Shown piece after piece: positions 1-7,587 of a stretch of 64,000 bases of DNA. Position 1 is the stretch's first letter, and the number at the start of each line of letters is the position of its first letter. Source of the stretch: Comamonadaceae bacterium (GTDB taxonomy: Bacteria; Pseudomonadota; Gammaproteobacteria; Burkholderiales; Burkholderiaceae_C); assembly GCA_947447985.1 (NCBI GenBank), contig CANFLX010000012.1, positions 1 to 64,000 on the forward strand, read 5' to 3'. The position numbers were made by a program, and so were the translations under genes. The notes under the pieces are model-generated. The model was not told the DNA's origin, made no database searches, and saw only the letters and a program-made list of their open reading frames with translations.

Positions 1-639
1 CTGCTGCAAGGCATGCAATGCCACCAGGAGCGGCTTGAAGGGGCCGTCGGGCAAGGGCAGGGCGGCTTTGTCGTGCTCGTGCTGCTGGAAGGCGTTCAGG
101 CCCTGGGCCTGGAACACGCGCTCGGCTTCGTCACTGAACAGCACCGCGTCGCCGTCAAAGGCAATGCGCACTTCTTGCGGGTGGGCGCTGCTGGCGTGGG
201 CCGACTGGGGGTAGACCTGCGCGGCCGGCACACCTGCGTCCAAGGCACTGCGCACGTCGCTCAGGTGCGTGCTCAAAAACAAATTGGCGTTGAGCGGCTT
301 GAGGTATCGCCAGGGCGCTTCGCCACGCGTGAAGGTGCAGCGGATGATGGGCAGCGCGTAGTGCGCAGCCGAGCGCATCACCCGCAGGCCGCTGACCGGG
401 TCGTTGCGCGACAAAATCACCACCTCGACCCGCTGCGTGGGCTCCTGGTTAAACGCCAGCAGTTTTTTGACCAGCGAAAACGCCACGCCCGGCTTGGCTG
501 GCACGTCCAGGCGCTCGAGCTGTAGCTGCATGTAAGCGCGGTCGTCGCCTTGTTCAAAGAGCTGGTTTTCCTCTTCAAAGTCAAACAAGGCGCGGCTGGA
601 AATCGCCACCACCAGCTTGCCGTCCAGCGTGACTGCCAT
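1..639 (-). CDS. 5'-nucleotidase family protein (3' end outside window)
   Basis: The gene runs off the left edge: 213 codons are visible from the ATG at 639 and no stop is reached. The N-terminus (DGKLVVAISSRALFD) followed by FEEENQLFEQGD and a later ILSRNDPVSGLRV stretch matches my memory of the cytosolic 5'-nucleotidase family (Pfam 5-nucleotidase, cN-I-like), which dephosphorylates nucleoside monophosphates. It starts 6 bases after the ilvA stop on the same strand, so the two are probably cotranscribed. The family assignment is from motif recognition only, and substrate preference cannot be read from the sequence. Confidence 0.75.
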   Translation of the reverse strand, partial: MAVTLDGKLVVAISSRALFDFEEENQLFEQGDDRAYMQLQLERLDVPAKPGVAFSLVKKLLAFNQEPTQRVEVVILSRNDPVSGLRVMRSAAHYALPIIRCTFTRGEAPWRYLKPLNANLFLSTHLSDVRSALDAGVPAAQVYPQSAHASSAHPQEVRIAFDGDAVLFSDEAERVFQAQGLNAFQQHEHDKAALPLPDGPFKPLLVALHALQQ

Positions 640-645
640 GGCCGG

Positions 646-2238
646 TCAGGCTTTTGCAGCCGGGTTTTGCAAGAACAGCCGGTACACCGGGTTGTGGGTC
701 TCTTCCACAAAGGGGTAGCCCAGTGCCTTCAAAAATTCGTTAAAGGCCTTGTTGTCCGCCTTGGGCACTTGCAAGCCGACCAGGATGCGGCCGTAGTCCG
801 CGCCCTGGTTGCGGTAGTGAAACAGGCTGATGTTCCAGCCCGGGCGCATCATGCTCAAAAACTTCATCAGCGCCCCGGGTCGCTCGGGAAACTCGAAGCG
901 CAAGATGCGCTCGTCCTGCGCCAGCGTGGAGTGGCCGCCCACCATGTGGCGGATGTGTTCTTTGGCCAGCTCATCGTGTGTCAAATCCAGTGTGGTGAAG
1001 CCCTGCTTGCCAAAGCTCTTGGCAATCTTGGTGGACTCGCCCGGGCCTTGGGTGGTCAGGCCGACAAACACATGGGCCTGCGCTGCATCGTTCATGCGGT
1101 AGTTGAACTCGGTCACATTGCGGGCGCCGCCAGGCAGTTCGCCAATCAGTGCGCAAAAGCGCCGGAAGCTGCCGCGCTCTTCAGGAATCGTCACGGCAAA
1201 CAGCGCTTCGCGCTCTTCGCCCACTTCGGCGCGTTCGGCCACAAAGCGCAGGCGGTCGAAGTTCATATTGGCACCGCACAAAATGGCGGCATAGGTCTGG
1301 CCCTTGACTTTGTGCGTGGCGGCGTATTGCTTGATGGCGGCCACGCCCAGGGCACCGGCAGGCTCGACGATGGAGCGGGTGTCCACAAAAATGTCTTTGA
1401 TGGCGGCACACACCGCATCGGTGTCCACCGTCACAAACTCGTCCACCAGGCCGCTGGCCACGCGGAAGGTCTCTTCACCCACCAGCTTGACCGCCGTGCC
1501 GTCCGAGAACAGGCCCACATCGGCGAGCGTCAGGCGCTTGTGGGCGGCCACTGACTGCATCATGGCGTTGGAGTCGTTCATTTGTACGCCAATCACCTTC
1601 ACCTCGGGCCGCACCGCCTTGATGTAATTGGCCACGCCACTGACCAGGCCGCCGCCGCCAATGGCCACAAACACGGCGTCCAGGCGCCCGGGGTGCTGGC
1701 GCAAGATCTCCATGGCCACCGTGCCTTGGCCGGCAATCACGTCCGGGTCGTCAAAGGGATGGACAAAGGTCAGGCCCTGCTTTTTCTCGAGCGTCAGTGC
1801 GTGGTTGTAAGCGTCGGTATAGCTGTCGCCAAACAGCACCACTTCGCCGCCAAAGCCGCGCACCGCGTCGACTTTGACCTGCGGTGTGGTGGTAGGCATG
1901 ACGATCAGCGCTCGCGCACCGAGTCGCCGCGCGCTCAGCGCCACGCCCTGGGCATGGTTGCCGGCCGAGGCGCAAATCACGCCTTTTTTGAGCTGCGCCG
2001 CACTGAGCTGCGCCATCTTGTTGTAGGCGCCGCGCAGCTTGAAGCTGCGCACCGGCTGCTGGTCTTCGCGCTTGAGCAGCACGGTGTTGTGGATGCGCTG
2101 GCTCAAATTGGCGGCCGTCTCCAGGCCCGACTCATTGGCCACGTCGTAGACCTTGGCGTTCAAGATTTTGATCAGGTAGTCGGCGGGGCTCAGGGCGGCG
2201 GGCTTAACGGAGGCGGCAGGAGATTTTTGGGTGGCCAT
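646..2238 (-). CDS. ilvA: threonine ammonia-lyase, biosynthetic
   Basis: Pyridoxal-phosphate enzyme converting L-threonine to 2-oxobutanoate and ammonia, the first committed step of isoleucine synthesis. The PLP lysine lies in SFKLRGAYN near residue 67, followed by the glycine-rich SAGNHAQG phosphate-binding loop. The C-terminal 180 or so residues look like the two ACT-like regulatory domains of the long biosynthetic form, so feedback control by isoleucine is expected. Length (about 530 aa) fits IlvA rather than the short catabolic TdcB. The ATG at 2238 is used; an in-frame GTG at 2250 is possible, and neither has a strong ribosome binding site. The toxin gene upstream ends only 15-27 bases away on the same strand. 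Confidence 0.95.
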   Translation of the reverse strand: MATQKSPAASVKPAALSPADYLIKILNAKVYDVANESGLETAANLSQRIHNTVLLKREDQQPVRSFKLRGAYNKMAQLSAAQLKKGVICASAGNHAQGVALSARRLGARALIVMPTTTPQVKVDAVRGFGGEVVLFGDSYTDAYNHALTLEKKQGLTFVHPFDDPDVIAGQGTVAMEILRQHPGRLDAVFVAIGGGGLVSGVANYIKAVRPEVKVIGVQMNDSNAMMQSVAAHKRLTLADVGLFSDGTAVKLVGEETFRVASGLVDEFVTVDTDAVCAAIKDIFVDTRSIVEPAGALGVAAIKQYAATHKVKGQTYAAILCGANMNFDRLRFVAERAEVGEEREALFAVTIPEERGSFRRFCALIGELPGGARNVTEFNYRMNDAAQAHVFVGLTTQGPGESTKIAKSFGKQGFTTLDLTHDELAKEHIRHMVGGHSTLAQDERILRFEFPERPGALMKFLSMMRPGWNISLFHYRNQGADYGRILVGLQVPKADNKAFNEFLKALGYPFVEETHNPVYRLFLQNPAAKA

Positions 2239-2265
2239 GGAATTGCTCACAATGAAACGAGGGGG

Positions 2266-2550
2266 TTAAAGGCGCTGCTGTGCAGTGCCGTAGACATGGC
2301 TTTTGTCGCGTTTGCCTGCGGCGATGACGGTGACAAAGACTTCGTCCTCATCGACACGGTACACCAAGCGGTAGCCCAGGCTCTGCAGCTTGATTTTGTA
2401 GCAGTCGGGCATGCCGTGCAGTGCGGCGGCGGGCACGCGCGGGGCCTCGAGGCGCTGGGCGAGCTTTTTCTTGAACGGTTCACGGATGCTGTTGTCCAGC
2501 GCGTGCCATTCTTTGAGCGCCTGTTCGTGAAAACGCAGCTTATAGCGCAT
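2266..2550 (-). CDS. RelE/ParE-family toxin
   Basis: Small basic protein of 94 residues starting MRYKLRFHEQALKEW, with an internal YKIKLQSLGYRLVYRVDEDEV stretch typical of RelE/StbE-type mRNA interferases that cut mRNA on the ribosome. The ATG at 2550 is preferred over an upstream in-frame start because it overlaps the last 11 bases of the antitoxin gene, the usual translational coupling in these modules. The RLVYRVDEDE pattern is closer to the RelE/YoeB side of the superfamily than to ParE, but the subfamily is uncertain. The gene points into ilvA. Confidence 0.85.
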   Translation of the reverse strand: MRYKLRFHEQALKEWHALDNSIREPFKKKLAQRLEAPRVPAAALHGMPDCYKIKLQSLGYRLVYRVDEDEVFVTVIAAGKRDKSHVYGTAQQRL

Positions 2551-2785
2551 CCAGCGACACTTCCACAAACGGGCCCTGGGCACGCTCCTGGGCCAATTTG
2601 GCGTCTTCGAGGTCTTCGAGGTGCGCCATCAGCTGCTCGTAGTGGCTTGCGGGCAGCAAATAGGCTTCGGGCCGGTTGTGGTTGAGCACGGCGACCGGCC
2701 CTTGGTCGGCTTGTTTCAGAATGCCGGCGTAATTGCGCTTGAGCTCGGTCACGCTCACGGCAAAGTGCGAAAGTACAGCGTCCAT
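2540..2785 (-). CDS. Phd/YefM-type antitoxin
   Basis: An 81-residue protein with the Phd/YefM/StbD signature: SVTELKRNYAGILKQADQGPVAVLNHNRPEAYLLP, the DNA-binding N-terminal half, and an acidic C-terminal tail (EDLEDAKLAQERAQGPFVEV) likely to wrap the toxin. It precedes and overlaps the toxin gene by 11 bases. Such antitoxins normally repress their own promoter with the toxin as corepressor. The AT-rich stretch at 2800-2860 upstream is the obvious place for promoter and operator, though I could not define a clean palindrome there. Confidence 0.85.
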   Translation of the reverse strand: MDAVLSHFAVSVTELKRNYAGILKQADQGPVAVLNHNRPEAYLLPASHYEQLMAHLEDLEDAKLAQERAQGPFVEVSLDAL

Positions 2786-2959
2786 GGGCAGTCCTCGGTA
2801 AAAAATATGAAATTGGATGCGAAATTACGTATTCAATAAAGCATTTTAGCGTCTTCGACAGCCCTGCATCCCCATGCCAGGCCTTGCACGAGGCAGACTG
2901 TCAAAATAGACCCTTCAAGGGCCGGCATGCCCTGTTTTTAGCGAACCAGGAGCAAACAA

Positions 2960-3409
2960 ATGGAATGCACAGTGAGTTGGACGGGCGGTAGCGGCACGCG
3001 ATCGGGGATGGGTTTTGTGGCCGAAACCGGCAGCGGCCACGCCGTGTTGATGGACGGCGCCCCGGACGCCGCCAAGCCGGAGAACGGCGGCCAAAACCTG
3101 GCGCCCCGTCCGATGGAGCTGGTGCTGGCAGGCACCGGCGGTTGCACGGCCTATGACGTCGTGCTCATCCTCAAGCGTGGTCGCCACGCGGTGCAGGGCT
3201 GCAGCGTCAAGCTCACGTCCGAGCGCGCCGACACCGACCCCAAGGTGTTTACCAAAATCCACATGCATTTCACCGTCACGGGCAAAGGCATTCCGGCTAG
3301 CGCCATTGAACGGGCCATTGCCATGAGCCACGAGAAATACTGCTCCGCCAGCATCATGCTGGGCAAAACAGCGCAAATTACGACTGGGTTTGAGTTGGTG
3401 GAAGGCTAG
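2960..3409 (+). CDS. OsmC family protein
   Basis: 149-residue OsmC/Ohr-superfamily protein. The two redox cysteines expected of the family are present, C62 in GTGGCTAYDVV and C128 in SHEKYCSAS, so a thiol-dependent peroxidase-like activity or a YhfA-like role is plausible. The closing motif MLGKTAQITTGFEL is typical of the YhfA branch rather than Ohr. A purine-rich AGGAG sits about 9 bases before the ATG. The gene lies between two toxin-antitoxin modules, and its 3' end overlaps the convergent vapC gene by 32 bases. Confidence 0.85.
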   Translation: MECTVSWTGGSGTRSGMGFVAETGSGHAVLMDGAPDAAKPENGGQNLAPRPMELVLAGTGGCTAYDVVLILKRGRHAVQGCSVKLTSERADTDPKVFTKIHMHFTVTGKGIPASAIERAIAMSHEKYCSASIMLGKTAQITTGFELVEG

Positions 3410-3818
3410 GGCTTTGCAGGGGGGTAGCCCAGTTCTCCAGCCGCAATCCGGGGTAGTCGCGAAAGTCGGCCTCATTGTTGGTGACCAGGGTCAGGTCTGC
3501 GCTCAGGGCCTGGGCGGCGATCAGCCGGTCTAATGCGTTACGCGAACGATCACGCACGGCGGCACGCAACACACCATAGCTGCACGCATCTGCTTCGGTG
3601 AAGGGCAGAACGGCAATGCGTTCCACCAATCGCGCCAATGTGCGCTCGTCCTGTTCGCGGTGGCTGCTTTGCATTTCGAGGCCGGCGCGCAACTCCGCAT
3701 AAGTCACCACCGACATGACCACACTGCCTTTTTGTAAGGCTTGCAATCGACCCAGCACTTGGGGTGGATAGGCCTTGATCAGGTAAATGCACATGTTGGT
3801 GTCCAGCATGAAACGCAT
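3378..3818 (-). CDS. vapC: VapC-type PIN-domain ribonuclease toxin
   Basis: 146-residue PIN domain. The acidic metal-binding residues are visible: D6 in MLDTN, E42 in TYAELRAG, D97 in ALDRLIAAQA and D118 in the terminal TNNEADFRDYPGL motif. This matches the VapC family, whose members cleave specific tRNA or rRNA sites. The gene follows vapB with an 11-base gap. The PPTQTQS tail runs antisense through the end of the osmC-like gene. Confidence 0.92.
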   Translation of the reverse strand: MRFMLDTNMCIYLIKAYPPQVLGRLQALQKGSVVMSVVTYAELRAGLEMQSSHREQDERTLARLVERIAVLPFTEADACSYGVLRAAVRDRSRNALDRLIAAQALSADLTLVTNNEADFRDYPGLRLENWATPLQSPSLPPTQTQS

Positions 3819-3829
3819 GGCGCACCCCT

Positions 3830-4093
3830 TCAGTCCTGCGGTCTAGGCTGCGCGTGGCCTTGCCAATCGCGTTCGTGCTCCGCCTGAAATTCGCGCCCCT
3901 GCGACATAAAGCCAGGGCTGAATGCCGCGAAAACGTCGCCAATATCGGCCAGTGTGTCGCGCTGTACCAAGCGTAAAACCAGCGTATTGCCCACGCGCTC
4001 CAGCTCAGCGTCCTGCGCCTCGAGGGCAAAACCCAGCTCTTTGGGAATGCGCACGGCCAAGGAGTTGCCGCTTTGGAAAATTCGAGTCAGCAT
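3830..4093 (-). CDS. vapB: VapB-type AbrB-fold antitoxin
   Basis: 87-residue protein with an N-terminal SpoVT/AbrB swapped-hairpin DNA-binding domain (IFQSGNSLAVRIPKEL) and a polar C-terminal tail (SQGREFQAEHERDWQ) that would neutralise VapC. It is the first gene of a vapBC pair. A two-copy 8-base palindrome lies 32-48 bases upstream of the start and is the likely autoregulatory operator. Confidence 0.92.
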   Translation of the reverse strand: MLTRIFQSGNSLAVRIPKELGFALEAQDAELERVGNTLVLRLVQRDTLADIGDVFAAFSPGFMSQGREFQAEHERDWQGHAQPRPQD

Positions 4094-4124
4094 GCTGTTT
4101 GCTCCTGCAACGGGTGACTTAGAA

Positions 4125-4141
4125 GTATATACGGTATATAC
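4125..4141. promoter_or_regulatory. tandem GTATATAC palindromes, probable VapB operator
   Basis: GTATATAC occurs at 4125-4132 and again at 4134-4141 with one base between. Each copy is itself a perfect palindrome, and the pair forms a 17-base dyad. It lies just upstream of vapB (start 4093), where an AbrB-type antitoxin would repress its own operon. The function is inferred from position and symmetry. Confidence 0.65.
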
Positions 4142-4162
4142 AAATCAGCGATCAGCAGACGC

Positions 4163-4198
4163 AAAAAAGCCCCCAGGCATTGCTACCTGGGGGCTTTT
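4163..4198 (-). terminator. rho-independent terminator of porin gene 1
   Basis: A strong stem of AAAAGCCCCCAGG against CCTGGGGGCTTTT with a short loop, flanked by runs of A and T, stands 43 bases past the porin stop at 4241. The same hairpin with small changes follows the second porin at 8596-8632. Confidence 0.85.
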
Positions 4199-4240
4199 GC
4201 ACTTTCAAACTCTCACACTGGCACAAGGCCAGCGCGGGAA

Positions 4241-5200
4241 TTAGAAGGAGTGGTTCAGCGACAGACGGTACTGGTCGTTGGTACCGCTGGTGCCGGACTG
4301 GGTGTCGTTACCCAAAGACAAGTTCACGTTGGTGCGCTTGCTCAGGTCGTACTGGGCAGCCACTTGCATGAAGGAAGCAGCGTCACGCTTGCCCCAGTTC
4401 AAACCAACGGTTGCGGCACCGAAAGGCACGGACACGCCCAACAGGGTTGCAGCTGCATCAGAGTCAGCCTTGCCACGACGGGGGGAGTCATAACCAAAAC
4501 CGATGGTTGCAACACCAGCGTTGTACACAACGCTCAGGTCGGTCGAAGTGCTACGAGAGATGCCAGCAGCAGTCAGCACAGCGTTGAGACCGTCGCCGAA
4601 GCTGGTCGAGTTGTATTGACCAACAACGGTCAGGCCGTTGGCAGAGTACTTACCGCCCACCACATGGGTAACGGTACCAGCAGCATGGGAGCCGGAATAG
4701 CCAGCGGCCAGGCCAGCAGCGCCGGATGCTGTTGCGTCTTTGCCTTCAACGTACTTGTACGAAGCCGAGAATGCCGAGCTCAGAGGCACGGTCACTACAG
4801 CCACGTCAATCGCTTCGCGAGTGATCACGGCGCTGGCCCATTGGTCATCGTTCAAGTTAGCGGGAGCGACCAAAGCAGCGCCTTGGTTGCCGCCGGAACG
4901 GGTGTTCGCGAAGGTCAACACGTAAGCGGGGGTAGCCAAAGAGATCGATTGGTCACCGCGGTCCCAGTAGGTGCCACGGGGAGTGTCGTTTTCGATAACC
5001 ATTGCAGCAGACAGCTTCATGCCGCCGCCCAGGTCTTCAGTCACGCCAACATACAAAGTGTTGTCGGTGAATGCCAAGCCTTTGCTCTTGCCATCCAGGC
5101 TCTTCTGGGAAGCAACAGACACGCCACCAGTGATGGAAACTTGAGCGTAAGATGCGCCCACAGCTGCCACAGCAGCCAATGCAATCAGGGTCTTTTTCAT
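4241..5200 (-). CDS. Gram-negative general porin
   Basis: 319 residues. A signal peptide MKKTLIALAAVAAVGASYA with cleavage before QVSITG is followed by an outer-membrane beta-barrel of the Burkholderiales trimeric porin type. The protein ends LSLNHSF; the terminal phenylalanine is the usual BAM recognition signal. It would allow diffusion of small hydrophilic solutes. The ATG at 5200 has a GGAG ribosome binding site 7-8 bases upstream. It is about 35 residues shorter than many family members. A second copy lies in inverted orientation at 7588-8553 and the final 110 residues of the two are almost identical. Confidence 0.92.
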   Translation of the reverse strand: MKKTLIALAAVAAVGASYAQVSITGGVSVASQKSLDGKSKGLAFTDNTLYVGVTEDLGGGMKLSAAMVIENDTPRGTYWDRGDQSISLATPAYVLTFANTRSGGNQGAALVAPANLNDDQWASAVITREAIDVAVVTVPLSSAFSASYKYVEGKDATASGAAGLAAGYSGSHAAGTVTHVVGGKYSANGLTVVGQYNSTSFGDGLNAVLTAAGISRSTSTDLSVVYNAGVATIGFGYDSPRRGKADSDAAATLLGVSVPFGAATVGLNWGKRDAASFMQVAAQYDLSKRTNVNLSLGNDTQSGTSGTNDQYRLSLNHSF

Positions 5201-5386
5201 TAAAAATTCTCCAAAGGTTAATCAAAGGACGTTGCAATCGCTTCACGGCGCTACAACATCAACTCCCGTTTAAGAAGCTGTGTGTATTGCACCAGAGCCG
5301 AGGCGCTCTGGCAAAGAAAAGCCCGTAAATACTTCGCTAAAGCCCTGTTTTGTTGCGCTGACGCCACAAAACGATATGCTCACCCC

Positions 5387-6016
5387 ATGCAAAACCCCAC
5401 CGACCGCCTGCTGGCCGCAGCCGATACCGCGCTGCGCACCTTGTTTGCCACGCCGCATGCCTCCCAGCCTTGCCCCACGCTGCCCGACGCCCCGACGGCG
5501 CTGACCGATGCCGAGAAACAGCGCTCCGCCGGCCTGATGCGCGTCAACCACGTGGGCGAGGTCTGCGCCCAGGCGCTGTACACCGCGCAGGCCTTGGCCA
5601 CCCGCAACCCTGGCTTGCGCGCCCACTACACCGCCGCCTGTATTGAAGAGACCGACCACCTGGCCTGGACGGCCCAGCGCTTGCAGGACCTGGGTTCGCG
5701 CCCCTCGCTGCTCAATCCGCTGTGGTACGCCGGTGCCTTCGGGCTGGGCCTGATGGCCGGACGTCTGGGCGATGCGGTCAGTCTGGGCTTTGTGGTGGAG
5801 ACCGAAACCCAGGTCGGCGCCCACTTGGACAGCCACCTGCAAGCGCTGCCAGAAGGCGACCATGCCTCACGCGCCATCGTGGCGCAGATGCGCGACGACG
5901 AGTTGCGCCATGCCGATGCGGCCCGCACCGCTGGAGCCGCTCAGCTGCCGCCCCCCGCACAGGCGCTGATGCGCGCTGCCGCCAAGGTGATGACCACGGT
6001 CGCCCAGCGAATCTGA
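5387..6016 (+). CDS. coq7: 2-polyprenyl-3-methyl-6-methoxy-1,4-benzoquinone monooxygenase
   Basis: 209-residue di-iron hydroxylase carrying out the last ring hydroxylation of ubiquinone synthesis. The ferritin-like ligands are visible: E58 in NHVGEVCA, E88/E89 and H91 in IEETDHLAW, a glutamate in the VVETET stretch around 138-140, and E172 and H175 in [10 protein letters not shown]. The ATG at 5387 fits family length; the frame stays open upstream to 5282 but that part has no family character. The stop is 12 bases from the convergent recombinase stop. An obligately respiratory, ubiquinone-using organism is implied. Confidence 0.93.
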   Translation: MQNPTDRLLAAADTALRTLFATPHASQPCPTLPDAPTALTDAEKQRSAGLMRVNHVGEVCAQALYTAQALATRNPGLRAHYTAACIEETDHLAWTAQRLQDLGSRPSLLNPLWYAGAFGLGLMAGRLGDAVSLGFVVETETQVGAHLDSHLQALPEGDHASRAIVAQMRDDELRHADAARTAGAAQLPPPAQALMRAAAKVMTTVAQRI

Positions 6017-6028
6017 AGGTCCCACGGC

Positions 6029-7492
6029 TCAGGCCGTCTTGCGGGTGCGGCGGCTTTGCAGCAAGCCGATGTTTTGCTCGCCCGTCACGGTGCTGGCGTA
6101 ATAGGTATTGATCACGTCCACGCTGGTGCGGGCATTGCGCGCCAGCGTGAGCAGGTCAATGCCCTGCCCATACAACAGGCGGAAGGTGATGGCTGAGTGG
6201 CGAAAGCTGTACATGCTGCGCGGTTGGCCATGGGCACCTTGCTTGAGCTGGGTCAGGCCCAGCACCCAATTGAGGTGAAAACTCAGCACCGCCAGCATGT
6301 AATGCCGGTCGCGCACATGGGGCATAAATAAGTAATCGTCCGGGTTGGCGCGTCCGAGCAGGGTATTGGCCTGCACGATTTGCTGGTAAATCCGCACCGC
6401 GGAATACAGGGTAACGATGGGTTTGCCGTGGCTCTTGGTCTCGGGCAGGTTCAGGCGCAAATAGGTGTGTTCGCCGCGCACCACCTCCACATGCCGGTGT
6501 TTGAGGGTCTTGAGGTCGCTGGGGCGGATAAAGCCGTGGACCATGAACCCAATCGCCCAGGCCAGCTCGGGCGGCATGACCTGGTCCTTGAGGCGAACTT
6601 TGTACTTGAGGCGAATCTCTGCGCCGCTGTCGGGGTGGCGCTGGCCGCGCATGCGGCGCGCCTGGCGGATGATGCGCCGGTACTCGGTCGGGGTGAATGC
6701 CCCACGTGACTTGGTCACCACCTTGACCTTGGGGAACTCGGGAAGCACCTCCAAATGGCCCGAGGCCACGGCGTGGCGCAGCACTTTGCGCACCGCCACC
6801 AGGTACTGGTGGATGGTGATGGTGGAGTGCTGTTTGCTCAGGGCGTTGGTGAATTCCAGCAGACTTTGGTAGCTCACCGCAGCGGGCGGGAGCGTGCCCC
6901 AGCGCGGGAGAATAAAAGCGTCCAGCCGGTTGCGCAGCACCTGCAAGCTGCCCTGCGTCCATTCGCCTCGGGCCACGCGCCCCTGTTCATTGGCGTACAG
7001 CTGCTCGGCGAGGCGGCCAAAGGTGATGGAGGGCGTCGCTGCAGGGGCTTGCGCTGACGGCTCAGTAGACAACCGCCCCCCCTGCGGCTGGTAGTTGTGC
7101 CCCAACCACTCCTCGTACATGGCGCCCGCAAAGCGCAGGGCAAGGCGCAAGGTTTGCGTTTTGGTGCTGCGCCGGTAAGTGCGCCCCGCAATCCAGCAGC
7201 GCACCTGCCAGTAGCGGCTGGCCGCCATTTTGTAGATGCACAGCTTGTCTGGGTAGCCCGGCACCGGGGTGATGGTGTCCGGAATAGGCACGGTGCGCTC
7301 GCGTTGGACCCCCACGGCCTCGTCGTTGGCGACCAAGCGACCCGTGTCCAGCAGGCTCATCATCATGCGGACGCTCCAGTTGTAGAGCGCAGGGGCGTGC
7401 TGGCCGCCGTCTGGCGCTGTGCGCTTGCGGCGCAGCAGCAGGTGCAGCGCCCAAAAATCGCGATTGAAAGTTGTAGAGTGGTTGTTAGACAA
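6029..7492 (-). CDS. tyrosine recombinase/phage integrase-family protein, atypical
   Basis: 487 residues. The C-terminal half carries a tyrosine-recombinase catalytic domain: arginine R323 in GFIRPSDL, lysine K353 in ETKSHGK, the RH pair R431-H432 in YSFRHSAIT, and the nucleophile Y464 or Y465 in INTYYAST. Two usual histidines are changed: Y428 stands where the first H of HxxRH is expected, and N453 where the late H or W normally lies. An alpha-helical core-binding segment covers about 155-245. The long N-terminal 130 residues are not recognised. No partner genes, excisionase or cargo are nearby. It lies between coq7 and a porin whose 5' end is abnormal. Confidence 0.8.
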   Translation of the reverse strand: MSNNHSTTFNRDFWALHLLLRRKRTAPDGGQHAPALYNWSVRMMMSLLDTGRLVANDEAVGVQRERTVPIPDTITPVPGYPDKLCIYKMAASRYWQVRCWIAGRTYRRSTKTQTLRLALRFAGAMYEEWLGHNYQPQGGRLSTEPSAQAPAATPSITFGRLAEQLYANEQGRVARGEWTQGSLQVLRNRLDAFILPRWGTLPPAAVSYQSLLEFTNALSKQHSTITIHQYLVAVRKVLRHAVASGHLEVLPEFPKVKVVTKSRGAFTPTEYRRIIRQARRMRGQRHPDSGAEIRLKYKVRLKDQVMPPELAWAIGFMVHGFIRPSDLKTLKHRHVEVVRGEHTYLRLNLPETKSHGKPIVTLYSAVRIYQQIVQANTLLGRANPDDYLFMPHVRDRHYMLAVLSFHLNWVLGLTQLKQGAHGQPRSMYSFRHSAITFRLLYGQGIDLLTLARNARTSVDVINTYYASTVTGEQNIGLLQSRRTRKTA

Positions 7493-7587
7493 CTAAAAAT
7501 CACCGGCGAATTCAACGATTTCCCCTTGTTGTACTGGCAGCAATCATGCATTAAATTGCTAAAAACACAATAGTAACCATTTATGCA
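7493..7587. other. junction between recombinase gene and startless porin
   Basis: This 95-base stretch should hold the promoter, ribosome binding site and first codons of porin gene 2 but does not resemble the equivalent DNA in front of porin gene 1. Similarity to porin 1 begins at GCATTGGC (7585). The heptamer ATGCATT occurs at 7546-7552 and 7583-7589. In the porin frame, TAA at 7552 is followed by ATT GCT AAA AAC and continues open, so a leader-like peptide rich in hydrophobic residues can be read without an ATG. Confidence 0.6.

Larger units (their letters stand above)
4163..5200. repeat. left arm of porin inverted repeat
   Basis: The porin gene, its 3' untranslated region and its terminator are homologous, in reverse orientation, to 7585-8632. 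Identity is very high over the last 300 or so bases of coding sequence and continues through about 60 noncoding bases into the terminator, so the duplication included flanking DNA or has been homogenised. The arms enclose coq7 and a recombinase gene. Confidence 0.8.
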
